Origin: an uncultured bacterium
GTDB taxonomy: Bacteria > Hydrogenedentota > Hydrogenedentia > Hydrogenedentales > CAILVY01
Direction of reading: 5' to 3'
DNA: 64,000 bases
NCBI GenBank assembly: GCA_937951485.1
Contig: CALEDJ010000058.1
Coordinates: 23,294 to 87,293 of the forward strand
Shown here in pieces: positions 46,852 to 55,473 of this stretch. The stretch's first letter is position 1, and each line of letters opens with the position of its first letter. A program made the position numbers and the translations under genes. A model generated the notes under the pieces. It saw only the letters and a list, made by a program, of their open reading frames with translations, searched no databases and had not been told where the DNA came from.

Positions 46852-47297
46852 AAGTGTTGTCCGGAATACATTGTTAAGGAAATGAAAGGCTATGGCCGGA
46901 ACCCTTTGAGAATCCTGTGGAATCAAGATGATGTGGCGGGTTTGTCCTATGTGGAAACCACTCCTTGGGGATTCCTGAGATATCATTGACCCCTTTACCA
47001 GGGTGTCCCGTGGGGTTTTCCCTCACCCCACCCCTCTCCCGGAGGGAGAGGGTGCGACGGCATGCCTCAGGTATCGCCATACACACCCTCTCCCGGAGGG
47101 AGAGGGAGCGACGGCATGCCTCGGGTTTCGCCATAAACACCTCGGAAACGACGTTCGTCTGCGAAAACGCCGGAGCGACAATAAGCCTCAGGTATCGCCA
47201 TACACACCCTCTCCCACGGGGAGAGGGGTGGGGTGAGGGAAAAGGTTACTATGAACGAAGGCTTTTCTCGGCACTCAGAATATTTTGGACACAACTG
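46852..47297. mobile_element. MITE-like element, copy 2 (446 bp)
   Basis: The left end AAGTGTTGTCCGGAA and the right end, inverted, CAGTTGTGTCCAAAA match the copy 1 ends with a few substitutions. The left arm (GAATCCTGTGGAATCA..GATGATGTGGCGGG, TTCCTGAGATATCATTGACCC) is collinear with copies 1 and 3. The interior has several CTCTCCC/GGGAGAGG palindromes and units containing CGGCATGCCTC and GTTTCGCC/GTATCGCC. No clear target duplication is visible, so this copy is older or altered. It fills the gap 46823-47346 upstream of the hypothetical secreted protein. Confidence 0.85.
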
Positions 47298-47346
47298 ACG
47301 ATTGACCATTTTTTTCTCCACGCCTGCCGGGGACATGCGGGGGTCA

Positions 47347-48906
47347 TCATTCCTGGATGGCCGCCGCAAGCCGTGTGTACAGGTCCTTGACGGCCGGGTA
47401 CAGGTCGCGGTAAATGGCATATAGTTTTCTGTATCGGGCGTGATTGTCAGTATTCGGGGTGGCATGTGCGTCGAGTTGCACCCAGTCCCGGACGACTTCG
47501 TAGTTCTTGTAGATACCCACGCCGACTCCCGCGACCACGGCATTGCCGACCGGGGCGCCTTTGCTTGAAACCGCAAGGGCGCATTCAACATTAAGAATGT
47601 CTGCAATGATTTGCCGCCACATGGCGCTGTTGGCGCCGCCTTCGCTGAGGATGATGGGAAGGTCCATCTTGATGCCGCTGGCCTGCATCAACTCGAAATT
47701 GTGGAGCAATCCAAAACCGGCGCCTTCCATCAGGGAGCGAATGACATGGCCGCGGCCGTGGTCAAGGCTCAGACCGAATAGAACGCCGCGCGCATGGGTG
47801 TCCCAGATGGGGGTGCGTTCGCCCATGAAATACGGCAGCGTGATCAGTCCCGCGCTGCCCGGCGGCACATGTTTCGCCTCTTCATTAATCAGATCGTAGG
47901 CGTTGACGCCCGCCATCTGCTGCGCGGCCATTTCAAGGTGGCCGAAGGTGTCGCGGAAGTAGCGCACGAGCGCCCCGCACGAAACCAACGCGGCCAGCGT
48001 CGTGTAGAGTCGCCGTGAATCGGCCGTGTGAACGATGGTGATCATGTCCTTGGTGAATTTGGGTTCATCATGGACGACGCCGAGCACGCCCGCCGTGCCC
48101 ATCACCAGTTGGGTGGACCCCGACGCGACCGCGCCGCCCGCCACCCATGCCGCGTTGCAATCCACGGTGCCGGCCACCACCGGCGTTCCCGGGGCAAGCC
48201 CGGTTCGCTCCGCAGCCTCACGCGTCACTTCGCCAATCACTTCATCACATGCGTATGCCTCGGGAAACTTGTCCGGATCAAGCCCCAATTCCTCTATCAG
48301 GTCCTTGTCCCAACGGCGATTCACGATGTCGAAAGCGATGCCGATAAGCGAGGCGTTGGAAAAATCCGTCACGGGTTTTCCGGTCAGTTTCATGCATGGG
48401 TAGTCGGCCGCCGTCTGGAACTTGTAGGTGTTGCGGTACAGGTCCGGCCGGTTGTTGCGTTCCCACATCAACTTTGCAGTGGCGTAGTAGGGGTCCACGG
48501 GATTGGCGCTGAGATTGAACACCCGTTCCTCGCCGACATGTTGGCGAATCCAGTCACATTCGGCCGTTGCGCGGCGATCCATCCAGATGTGGGCGTTCTG
48601 CAGCGGCCGCAGATCCTGGTCCACCAGGATACAGGCAGGCGAAAGCGCGCTGATCGAAACGCCCTTGATATCCCGGGGGTTTGCCTTGGCGTTGCGAATG
48701 GAAACCTGAATCGTATCCGCAACTGCGTTCCAGTACCATTCGGGGTCATGTTCCGCTTTTGCCCCGGGATAATTCTCCCCCGGACCCTTCTTTGTTATCA
48801 GCGGATACTCGATGTAATGCGTACCCAGCACTTCACCATCCACCGACATCACCACGGCCTTTGTGCCTCCTGTTCCAACATCGCAACCAACAAGCAAATC
48901 AGCCAT
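47347..48906 (-). CDS. FGGY-family carbohydrate kinase (xylulokinase-like)
   Basis: 519 aa from ATG 48906 (CAGGAGAAACGAA upstream); the longer ORF runs into the mini-element. The N-terminal phosphate motif LVGCDVGTGGTKAVV, the sugar-binding IWMDRRATAE, the second domain GTPVVAGTVDCNAAWVAGGAV, PYFMGERTPIWD, and the adenosine-motif SEGGANSAMWRQIIADIL are typical of FGGY kinases. It phosphorylates a pentose, pentulose or related polyol; xylulose is the default guess, not proven. It is transcribed alone, between two mobile-element remnants. Confidence 0.93.
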   Translation of the reverse strand: MADLLVGCDVGTGGTKAVVMSVDGEVLGTHYIEYPLITKKGPGENYPGAKAEHDPEWYWNAVADTIQVSIRNAKANPRDIKGVSISALSPACILVDQDLRPLQNAHIWMDRRATAECDWIRQHVGEERVFNLSANPVDPYYATAKLMWERNNRPDLYRNTYKFQTAADYPCMKLTGKPVTDFSNASLIGIAFDIVNRRWDKDLIEELGLDPDKFPEAYACDEVIGEVTREAAERTGLAPGTPVVAGTVDCNAAWVAGGAVASGSTQLVMGTAGVLGVVHDEPKFTKDMITIVHTADSRRLYTTLAALVSCGALVRYFRDTFGHLEMAAQQMAGVNAYDLINEEAKHVPPGSAGLITLPYFMGERTPIWDTHARGVLFGLSLDHGRGHVIRSLMEGAGFGLLHNFELMQASGIKMDLPIILSEGGANSAMWRQIIADILNVECALAVSSKGAPVGNAVVAGVGVGIYKNYEVVRDWVQLDAHATPNTDNHARYRKLYAIYRDLYPAVKDLYTRLAAAIQE

Positions 48907-49017
48907 TTCGTTTCTCCTGATCCTGTAATTGCATTCCTTGACCAGGTGGGCCAAGTGTTCACCGGGGCATTCTACATGGTGCGCATCCCCAATAACATGC
49001 ACACCGAAAGAATTCTC

Positions 49018-49094
49018 AATCACAGCCATCCCACAGGATCGATCCACAAATGGCTTGACATGGAAGAATCAACCCCAACAGGATGGCTGTGATT
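49018..49094. mobile_element. Mini-element with IS4-type ends (77 bp including both repeats)
   Basis: AATCACAGCCATCC at 49018-49031 is inverted perfectly as GGATGGCTGTGATT at 49081-49094, leaving only 49 bp inside. The ends resemble those of the IS4-like remnant at 51743-52502 (CACAG-C-TCCCAT). Flanks show an imperfect repeat ATTCT(C/T)A (49012 and 49092). Too short to encode anything; probably an extreme deletion derivative moved in trans. It lies 112 bp upstream of the FGGY kinase start. Confidence 0.7.
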
Positions 49095-49191
49095 CTTATG
49101 TTTTTCCGCTACCATCACCACTGCCGGGTTTTGTTGCGCCGATGGCGCATCGTGTCGGCAAGGATCATATCCAGGACCACACGGTGTCTTC

Positions 49192-51648
49192 CTATTCGTC
49201 GTTTTTGCGGGGGTTGGGCGTATAGGGAGCATCATTATCAATACCGGGCTGAAGTTTCATATGCGTTTGGTCGGAGCCGCGGTGGGCGTACATAATCTCC
49301 GCCATGTTGGGAAAGGCGGGGTCCGTGCGGATGATCCGCCACTTTCCATCCGTCTCTCTACGCCAGGTATAAACGACTTCCTCATCCGCGTGCCGTGGGA
49401 TGCGCATTGTGCCGTCATAGCCGTAACCGAATGGCTGATCGTCATAGCGGATTGCGCGACAAAGGGAGAACAGCCGCACGCGAACATGGGCGTTTGTCTC
49501 GTATTCTGAAAAATCCCAGTATCGAATCTGACGGAGCATGACGCCGTCGGCATTGCGAATGAACCACCACTTCCACGCCCATTCTACATACTCGCGGTGG
49601 TGCCCGTTGGGGTCTTCATAATCCTCGGAATAGAACGATACGACCCCCTTGAAATCCCAGCCGTCGTAGGCCGCCTTGAAGGCGTCAAGCGCCGCAACGA
49701 TCGCATCGGCCACGGCCCGATGGTGCGATTCCACTCCGTCAAACGTGGGATAGACCGTCTGTTTTTCGGGGCGGTCGTCCATTGGGTCGAAAACGCGACG
49801 GACAAGGATTTCGCCGGAGGGTTGCACAATGGCCTCTTCCCCGGGGATGCTTTCCGTTTCGCTGAAAACCAGATAGTCGAGATAGTTGACGGTTCCCTCC
49901 TTGGGGGCGCGTGTGGTGGTAATGGCGGTTACGGTATAGGTGTATGGCAGGGCGGGGTCGCGGGAGGTGTCGAGAAAGAACGCATCCACGGTGGCACCGA
50001 CAATCGGAAGGGGATCGGCAAACGGCACAATGGGCGTCGTGACGGCGGCCTTCAGTCCCGGCGACGCCTCCGACATCATTTCCGGGTCGGTCTTCGGCGT
50101 TGTCGCCCGCCGCCACCGGCACTTGGAATATCCCCGCGGCGTGGGCAGGCTGTTCCCTTCGACCCGTCGCACGCGGTATTCCACGGCGCCCGGGTCCGCG
50201 GTCCACGAAAGGCGCACCCCGCCGTCCACGATTTCGGCCGACAGGCCCGATACGGGTCGGGGCAGCATCACCCGGTAGCGCTGCCGGTCATACAGGTTCT
50301 CATGGGTCTGCATCACATAGGTGCGGTCCTTGACGCTTGCCACAAAGGCCTCGTTTTCATCCGGGGGATAGTGCTGTGCCAGCAACGCCTCGTATGCCTC
50401 CACCGAATCACAGCGGCCGGGGCGGACAACGTCTTCGAACAGGTCGAGAACCTCCCGGCCTGCCGTGGGCGCCAGAATCGGGATGAAAAAGTGACGGCCC
50501 TTGTTCGGGATCAACTCGTGTTCGAGATACCGGCTCCACAACCCATAGGCCGCGCGTGCGAACAACCCCTTGTCGCCTATCCAGTCCACATCGCGCAGAT
50601 TCTCGTGAAATTCCGTGATGCTCGCGGCCGGCTTCAGTTGGAATGCCACTTTTAATTTGCCCAGAATTTCATCGCGTTCAGGAATATAGCGGCCCGTAAT
50701 CACTTCCATCAGCGTGGGATAAATGACATCGCGCCAGCAATGGGAATTGTCGTAATCGAACAAGTCCCAGAACGGTTCAAAATTATAGACGGTCGCCCCC
50801 AGCATCGCGCCCAGCAGAATCATCGCCCGGTACAGGTCCGGCGGCATGATGCGCGTGTTGTCCGGTTCAGATTGGCCGAATATCCCCGGCTCGATCATCC
50901 GGCCGTTCTCATACCACCAGGACTGCGGCTCTACGCCCCAATGCCGAACATCCCCGGCCACCCACGAACCCCACACCGACGTCGTTCGCTGAATCAGCCG
51001 CGGCCCGATGTGCTCCGAGATGGGAATGCACCGGTCGCCGTTCCGGCGGATCGCCTCCGCCAGCGGTTCATTGAGGCGGTCCGTCCAGATGTGCATCCAT
51101 TTAAGGTCCTGCAAGGAAATTGTCATGAATTTGTCATGACGGCACGCCATATCAAGCATGTCCATCGCGTACCGCGTATTCGGCGGCGTCGCATAGCGCG
51201 GCACATTGAAATCGGAATAGAACTCAAAGCGGTTTTCCGTGATGGCCAGCACCTTGATGCAGGAAAACTCTTCGAGAAGTTTCTCCACATAAACCGGGTC
51301 AAACACAAACCTGTCATGCGGGTCCGCGATTTGGATGTCCGCCGGAATGCCCGCATTCTCGAGGTGTTCGAGGACCCGCCGAAATGCCTCATAGCGGAGA
51401 ACATGGTCACTTCGCCGCACCTCTATCTGCAGGTGGCAATAAGGCTTGATGTCATCCGGGACGGCCTCGCGCCATGCGCGCACCGCTTCGCGGCCATGCT
51501 TCACCGCCTCTTCCATGATGTCGCCGGGCGACGGCACCTCCTCCGAATCACCAAAGCGGGGAGATGTTTGCAGCGTAATCATTGGGGACCGGGCCGTAAT
51601 GATTTGTGCGGGGCTGTTCTTGGGCGGCAGGAATGTACTCTCGATCAT
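49192..51648 (-). CDS. GH98-like glycoside hydrolase fused to an NTF2-like C-terminal domain
   Basis: 818 aa from ATG 51648 (ATGGAGTTCCG upstream; the ORF-track start 51735 lies close to the IS end). Residues about 20-420 have the GH98 catalytic pattern: LQIEVRRSDHVLRYEAF, GDRCIPISEHIGPR, QSWWYENGRMIEPGIFGQSE, MPPDLYRAMILLGAMLGATVYNFEPFWDLF, and IYPTLMEVI. A beta-sandwich/Fn3-like region follows (VRLSWTADPGAVEYRVRRVEG). Residues about 655-790 look like an NTF2/SnoaL-fold domain (FKAAYDGWDFKGVVSFYSEDYEDPNG). GH98 enzymes are endo-beta-galactosidases on blood-group or xylan-like glycans. No signal peptide is seen, unusual for a GH98. Confidence 0.8.
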   Translation of the reverse strand: MIESTFLPPKNSPAQIITARSPMITLQTSPRFGDSEEVPSPGDIMEEAVKHGREAVRAWREAVPDDIKPYCHLQIEVRRSDHVLRYEAFRRVLEHLENAGIPADIQIADPHDRFVFDPVYVEKLLEEFSCIKVLAITENRFEFYSDFNVPRYATPPNTRYAMDMLDMACRHDKFMTISLQDLKWMHIWTDRLNEPLAEAIRRNGDRCIPISEHIGPRLIQRTTSVWGSWVAGDVRHWGVEPQSWWYENGRMIEPGIFGQSEPDNTRIMPPDLYRAMILLGAMLGATVYNFEPFWDLFDYDNSHCWRDVIYPTLMEVITGRYIPERDEILGKLKVAFQLKPAASITEFHENLRDVDWIGDKGLFARAAYGLWSRYLEHELIPNKGRHFFIPILAPTAGREVLDLFEDVVRPGRCDSVEAYEALLAQHYPPDENEAFVASVKDRTYVMQTHENLYDRQRYRVMLPRPVSGLSAEIVDGGVRLSWTADPGAVEYRVRRVEGNSLPTPRGYSKCRWRRATTPKTDPEMMSEASPGLKAAVTTPIVPFADPLPIVGATVDAFFLDTSRDPALPYTYTVTAITTTRAPKEGTVNYLDYLVFSETESIPGEEAIVQPSGEILVRRVFDPMDDRPEKQTVYPTFDGVESHHRAVADAIVAALDAFKAAYDGWDFKGVVSFYSEDYEDPNGHHREYVEWAWKWWFIRNADGVMLRQIRYWDFSEYETNAHVRVRLFSLCRAIRYDDQPFGYGYDGTMRIPRHADEEVVYTWRRETDGKWRIIRTDPAFPNMAEIMYAHRGSDQTHMKLQPGIDNDAPYTPNPRKNDE

Positions 51649-51742
51649 CGGAACTCCATTGATCTCTGATACCGTCTCAAATGACCCTCTTCTATATGCT
51701 AACGGGCGCTTTCCACCCCATGAACATTTTATCAAATGAAAA

Positions 51743-52502
51743 CACAGTCATCCCATAGGTTTTGATTTTCCATTGCAAGACCGTTGTTTTCATTTCCTGA
51801 GTGCCGTTTCAAGGACATTGGGTGTTCATGATTTTCTCTAACTTGCGTGTGGGCTTTGTCAAGAACGGCCATGTGCTGTCCCACAGCGTTGTGAAGTGAG
51901 GGGAGAGCATCTATGTAAATCCCGGCAAACAGGCTTGCGTCGGCCCCCGGAGCAGTTTCGGCATGCCGCCTGCCGTCCCACAGGTTTGGAGAAGAAACAG
52001 CATATCGCGTCCGTCCCGGAGCAGGGCGCGCAGGAGGATGAAAAGACGGGTGAAACTGTGGGGCCATTGACTGCACCACGCCAGAAAACGCGGCAGGATA
52101 TAGACCGGGAGCGCCCTCCAGATTTGCCATTGGATCGCGTTTTCGTTGTGACCGAGGAAATTGCCGCGCTTGAGGGTCTGCTTGCTCTGTTTGAAGAAGG
52201 CTTCGATGCTCGAGCGGCGCTGTCGCACACATCATTGAGGCCGATGGCGTGCGTGAGTTGCGGCGGAAGCGGCAACACCACATGGATCCACGAACTGATC
52301 TTCCGCTCCTGCCGGTCCGCCCCGTACGCCCGAGCCGACTTAGGAACAAGGTGCGGGGAAATGGTTTCACAAATCTGCCGCAATACGGCAAACTGCCTGT
52401 CGGTCCGCTTGGCCATGACGCATCTCCTGCTGGGTTAGAACCACCTCCAGGACAAGCGATGGTCAAGCGGATGTCATTCTGTCAGTCCATGGGAGGGCTG
52501 TG
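51743..52502. mobile_element. Deleted IS4-family element (760 bp) with inverted ends
   Basis: CACAGTCATCCCATAG (51743-51758) and the inverted CACAGCCCTCCCATGG (52487-52502) match at 13 of 16 positions and bracket an internally deleted transposase gene. No convincing target duplication was found (TCAAATGAAAA versus ATTATATTCTG). The element separates the GH98 gene from the heme-kinase gene and lies 94 bp upstream of the GH98 start. Confidence 0.8.
51911..52416 (-). pseudogene. IS4-family transposase remnant lacking the catalytic core
   Basis: Two frames hold the two ends of one gene. The N-terminal part (ATG 52416) reads MAKRTDRQFAVLRQICETI and HAIGLNDVCD, the DUF4372 start of this IS4 subgroup. 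The C-terminal part (frame ending at 51911) reads RRSSIEAFFKQSKQTLKRGNFLGHNENAI and FLAWCSQWPHSFTRLF, then a CGTAGG stretch and PGFT, the normal end. The junction near 52222 removes roughly the middle half, including all DDE residues, and also shifts the frame. The gene cannot make an active transposase, but the ends could be mobilised in trans. Confidence 0.85.
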
Positions 52503-52766
52503 ATTATATTCTGAGAATTGAAATCGTTATACTTTTTATGGAATATACGCTTTGTCGTGGAGTGAACGCAAGCGGCAGAGATTTCTGTAAATTTGAGCAA
52601 AGTCAGGGGTTTGCAGGAACGACCTTCGCGGCGTTCATAACGCAAGGATTGGTGATACGAATGCTTTTCCCCAGCGATTGTTTCCGCAAGTGCGGGCAAT
52701 TATCAGGCGCACGATGTAGCAGGACTGTGGACGAACTTTATGGGTGAGTCACGGAAGAGGATGGCT

Positions 52767-54269
52767 ATGGCTGTCCGCGAGGCGGCATGGAAGATTTTTT
52801 CTGTGCCGATTTATATCAAGATACTCGGCATCGGGCTATTGGTGACCCTGCTGTTCGGGGTGGTGACTTTTTACCAACTGCGTGTGGGGGTGTACCGGAC
52901 CTATTACCAGGTCTATGGGGAGACGGCCGCAAGTTTGGCGACGGCCTTGGCCTCACGCATTGAAGGCATGGTCCGCGAATCCGATATCAGCGCTATTGAC
53001 CATGAACTTGAACTTACGATGGAAGCGTTTTCAGGTGTGCGCTATGTTGTAGTCCAAGCGCCGAACGGTGCGATTCTGTCGCATGGATTTACCTTTCCCC
53101 AGGAAGCGCCGCCTGACCTGGTGCCGTCACGGGAGGACCTGTGCGCCTCCTGCCATGCCTCGCTGCAGCCCCACGAATTGCCGGTGGACCTGAAGGAGGT
53201 TTCGCATGGGCTGTCGCTGTCGCGGGGACAACTCCGCACCTACCGGCGCGATGCAGGCTTGATCCTGGAGATAACCGTTCCGATTGGCCTGGGTGATTTG
53301 GGGCATGTACGGCTCGGTGTCGGCGACCGAATGATTATCCCGGTCATCGAGACAACTACCATTTCATTATTGTGGAGTCTGGCGTTGTGCACGGTGGCGG
53401 GGCTTTCCCTTGCGCTCGTGCTTGCGTATATAATCGTCAAGCCCATTCATAACCTGGTAAATGCCACCGAACAAGTGCGCCACGGGGACTTCGGCGCGCG
53501 TGCCTGTGTATTTTCCGGGGATGAAGTGGGGCAACTGTCCGAGTCCTTCAACCAGATGACCCAGGCGCTGCGGATATACAGTGAAGAAGTCCGGATAAAA
53601 GAGGCCGCACGAGCGTCGTTGATAGGGCGGATTGTTCAAGCCCAGGAGGAAGAACGCGCGGTGATCGCCCGCGAACTGCATGACCGGCTGGGGCAATCAT
53701 TGTCAAAGACGTTGCTGACAATCGAATCCTCGTGCAGGAGTTGCCTCCACCGCAAGGACAATTGCGCGTTGATCAAGGACGATATCCGCAGCATGATTGA
53801 CGAAGTGCGGCAACTCGCATGGGATACGCGCCCGTCCATTCTCGATGACTACGGGGTGGACCAGGCCCTGCGCCGTTATGTGGAGGAGATGTCGAAGCGG
53901 GTGGATTTTCCCATTGATTACCAGTGCGTCAATCAACCCAATCTGCCGCGTATGCCGAACCGGATCGAGATCACGCTCTATCGCATTGCCCAGGAAGCCA
54001 TGACGAACATCATCCGCCACGCCCAGGCCAGCCGCGTCAGCGTCATCCTGATTCAGAATCCGGAGGAGGCGTGCCTGATTGTGGAAGACAACGGCAGGGG
54101 ATTCGAGGTAGCCGCTGTGGAAAAGAGCGCCAAGCCGCCGCTGGGCCTGATGGGTATGAAAGAGCGCGCGGCGCTGGTAGGGGCGGAGTTCGCCCTCTAT
54201 TCCCGCCTGCATGAAGGGACCACGGTCCGGGTGCGCGTGCCGCTGAATGGATCATCCTATGGCGATTAG
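52767..54269 (+). CDS. NarX-like histidine kinase with heme-c (CxxCH) sensor region
   Basis: 500 aa from ATG 52767 (GAAGAGG 6 bp upstream; ATG 52740 and 52761 are alternatives). TM1 is ILGIGLLVTLLFGVVTFYQL. The extracytoplasmic region of about 150 residues contains RYVVVQAPNGAIL, a PAS/CHASE-like strand, and LCASCHASL, a CxxCH covalent heme site. TM2 is LLWSLALCTVAGLSLALVLAYIIV, then HAMP (KPIHNLVNATEQV), HisKA_3 with the His in IARELHDRLGQSLS, and HATPase (AQEAMTNIIRHA, EDNGRGFE, PLGLMGMKERAALVGAEF). A cytoplasmic CRSC-x6-C cluster follows the phospho-His. It overlaps the NarL-like regulator. Heme suggests sensing of O2, NO or redox state. Confidence 0.93.
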   Translation: MAVREAAWKIFSVPIYIKILGIGLLVTLLFGVVTFYQLRVGVYRTYYQVYGETAASLATALASRIEGMVRESDISAIDHELELTMEAFSGVRYVVVQAPNGAILSHGFTFPQEAPPDLVPSREDLCASCHASLQPHELPVDLKEVSHGLSLSRGQLRTYRRDAGLILEITVPIGLGDLGHVRLGVGDRMIIPVIETTTISLLWSLALCTVAGLSLALVLAYIIVKPIHNLVNATEQVRHGDFGARACVFSGDEVGQLSESFNQMTQALRIYSEEVRIKEAARASLIGRIVQAQEEERAVIARELHDRLGQSLSKTLLTIESSCRSCLHRKDNCALIKDDIRSMIDEVRQLAWDTRPSILDDYGVDQALRRYVEEMSKRVDFPIDYQCVNQPNLPRMPNRIEITLYRIAQEAMTNIIRHAQASRVSVILIQNPEEACLIVEDNGRGFEVAAVEKSAKPPLGLMGMKERAALVGAEFALYSRLHEGTTVRVRVPLNGSSYGD

Positions 54270-54909
54270 CGTATTCATTGTGGACGATCACGCCGTTTTT
54301 CGCAGCGGCATCCGCGCCCTGCTGGAGAAGGAAGAGGATATCCAGGTCGCCGGGGAGTGCGGCTCCGGCTTGGACATGCTTCAGGCCATGAGCAGCGTCA
54401 AATTTGATGTCCTGCTGCTTGACCTCACGATGCCGGGGTTGCCAGGACCCAAAGTGGCCGAGGAGGCCCTGCGCCGCCGGCCCAGCCTCGCCATCGTCGT
54501 GCTGACCATGCATGAAGACGAGTACTATCTCCAGGAATTGTTCCGGATTGGGGCGCGGGGGTATGTGCTCAAAAAATCCACCGGGACAGAACTGGTTCAA
54601 GCCATCCGCGCCGTCTATCGGGGGGATAATTATATTGATCCCGCCATGGCCAAGCATGTCATCTCCCCCTACGTGGGCCGCCCCACCACCAAGACCGCCA
54701 CCCAACTGGACGTGTTGACGGCGAGGGAACAGGAAGTATGCCGACTGCTGGCCTACGGCTATACCAATGCCGAAGTCGCGGCGAAACTGTTTATTTCGGA
54801 CAGGACGGTGGAAACTCACCGCAATAACATCATGAGCAAACTGGATTTGCGAAGCCGGGCGCAACTGGTGCGATTCGCCATTGATAATGGCCTGCTGAAA
54901 ACCGACTGA
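54259..54909 (+). CDS. NarL/FixJ-family response regulator
   Basis: 216 aa from ATG 54259, overlapping the kinase gene by 11 bp (translational coupling). Receiver: SVFIVDDHAVFRSGIRALLEKE, phospho-acceptor Asp in VLLLDLTMPG, T in VVLTMHED and K in GYVLKKS. LuxR-type HTH: LTAREQEVCRLLAYGYTNAEVAAKLFISDRTVETHRNNIMSKLDL. It is the cognate output of the heme-containing kinase. Targets are unknown; the octaheme cytochrome operon 3-9 kb downstream is the obvious candidate. Confidence 0.96.
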   Translation: MAISVFIVDDHAVFRSGIRALLEKEEDIQVAGECGSGLDMLQAMSSVKFDVLLLDLTMPGLPGPKVAEEALRRRPSLAIVVLTMHEDEYYLQELFRIGARGYVLKKSTGTELVQAIRAVYRGDNYIDPAMAKHVISPYVGRPTTKTATQLDVLTAREQEVCRLLAYGYTNAEVAAKLFISDRTVETHRNNIMSKLDLRSRAQLVRFAIDNGLLKTD

Positions 54910-55473
54910 ACCACCCCGTCTTCCGGACCTTTCACCCGCGTTTTCAACGGGTTGCCCCGGGAAATACCTGCGCGTCTTACAAAAGCAAGATAGATGCCAG
55001 GCGCGGGGTATGCCGTGTGCGCCGTGAGACAAGGTGTTCCGTCCCTCATGCACGGGAGTGAAGATGGCAGCCGATGCTGACGACAGGCGGCCAGGCGGCA
55101 TTTCAGGGCGCCTGAGTAATCGAAAACACGGAGCGAGGCGCGGTGCAGTTGCTTTTGTGTTTCCGGCGCTCGCGCCGCCCCCCGCGAGGCCGTTTTAGTG
55201 CGGCCCTATTCTTCGGGTATGTACCGGCGCCTGACAATGATTCTGAGACAGACCCTTTGAATACACAGAGCCACAGTTCGACTCCGGTTTTTCAATTTGT
55301 TGCGCCATTCGCGCGGGAGTTTACTATTGCATTTGGGACTGTCGGTCCGATGTGCTCTCAAGAAGGAGTGGGGCGATTGCTCGGCCTGCGTTGCTGAACA
55401 ACTGGACCACACAAAGGCATCGTAGCACGTTTTTTCCCAGCAGACAATTTGGAATGCTGAATATAGTTAAGAT
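54910..55473. other. Gene-poor intergenic stretch
   Basis: 564 bp between the NarL-like gene and MITE copy 3. Several short frames are open on both strands (for example 55143-55397), but none has a ribosome site, a recognisable family or a conserved neighbour. I see no RNA gene in it. It may be decayed sequence. Confidence 0.5.

Noticed and set aside
55143-55397. Possible 84-aa gene in the gap after the NarL-like regulator
   Set aside because: No ribosome site, no recognised family, and its complementary strand is equally open.
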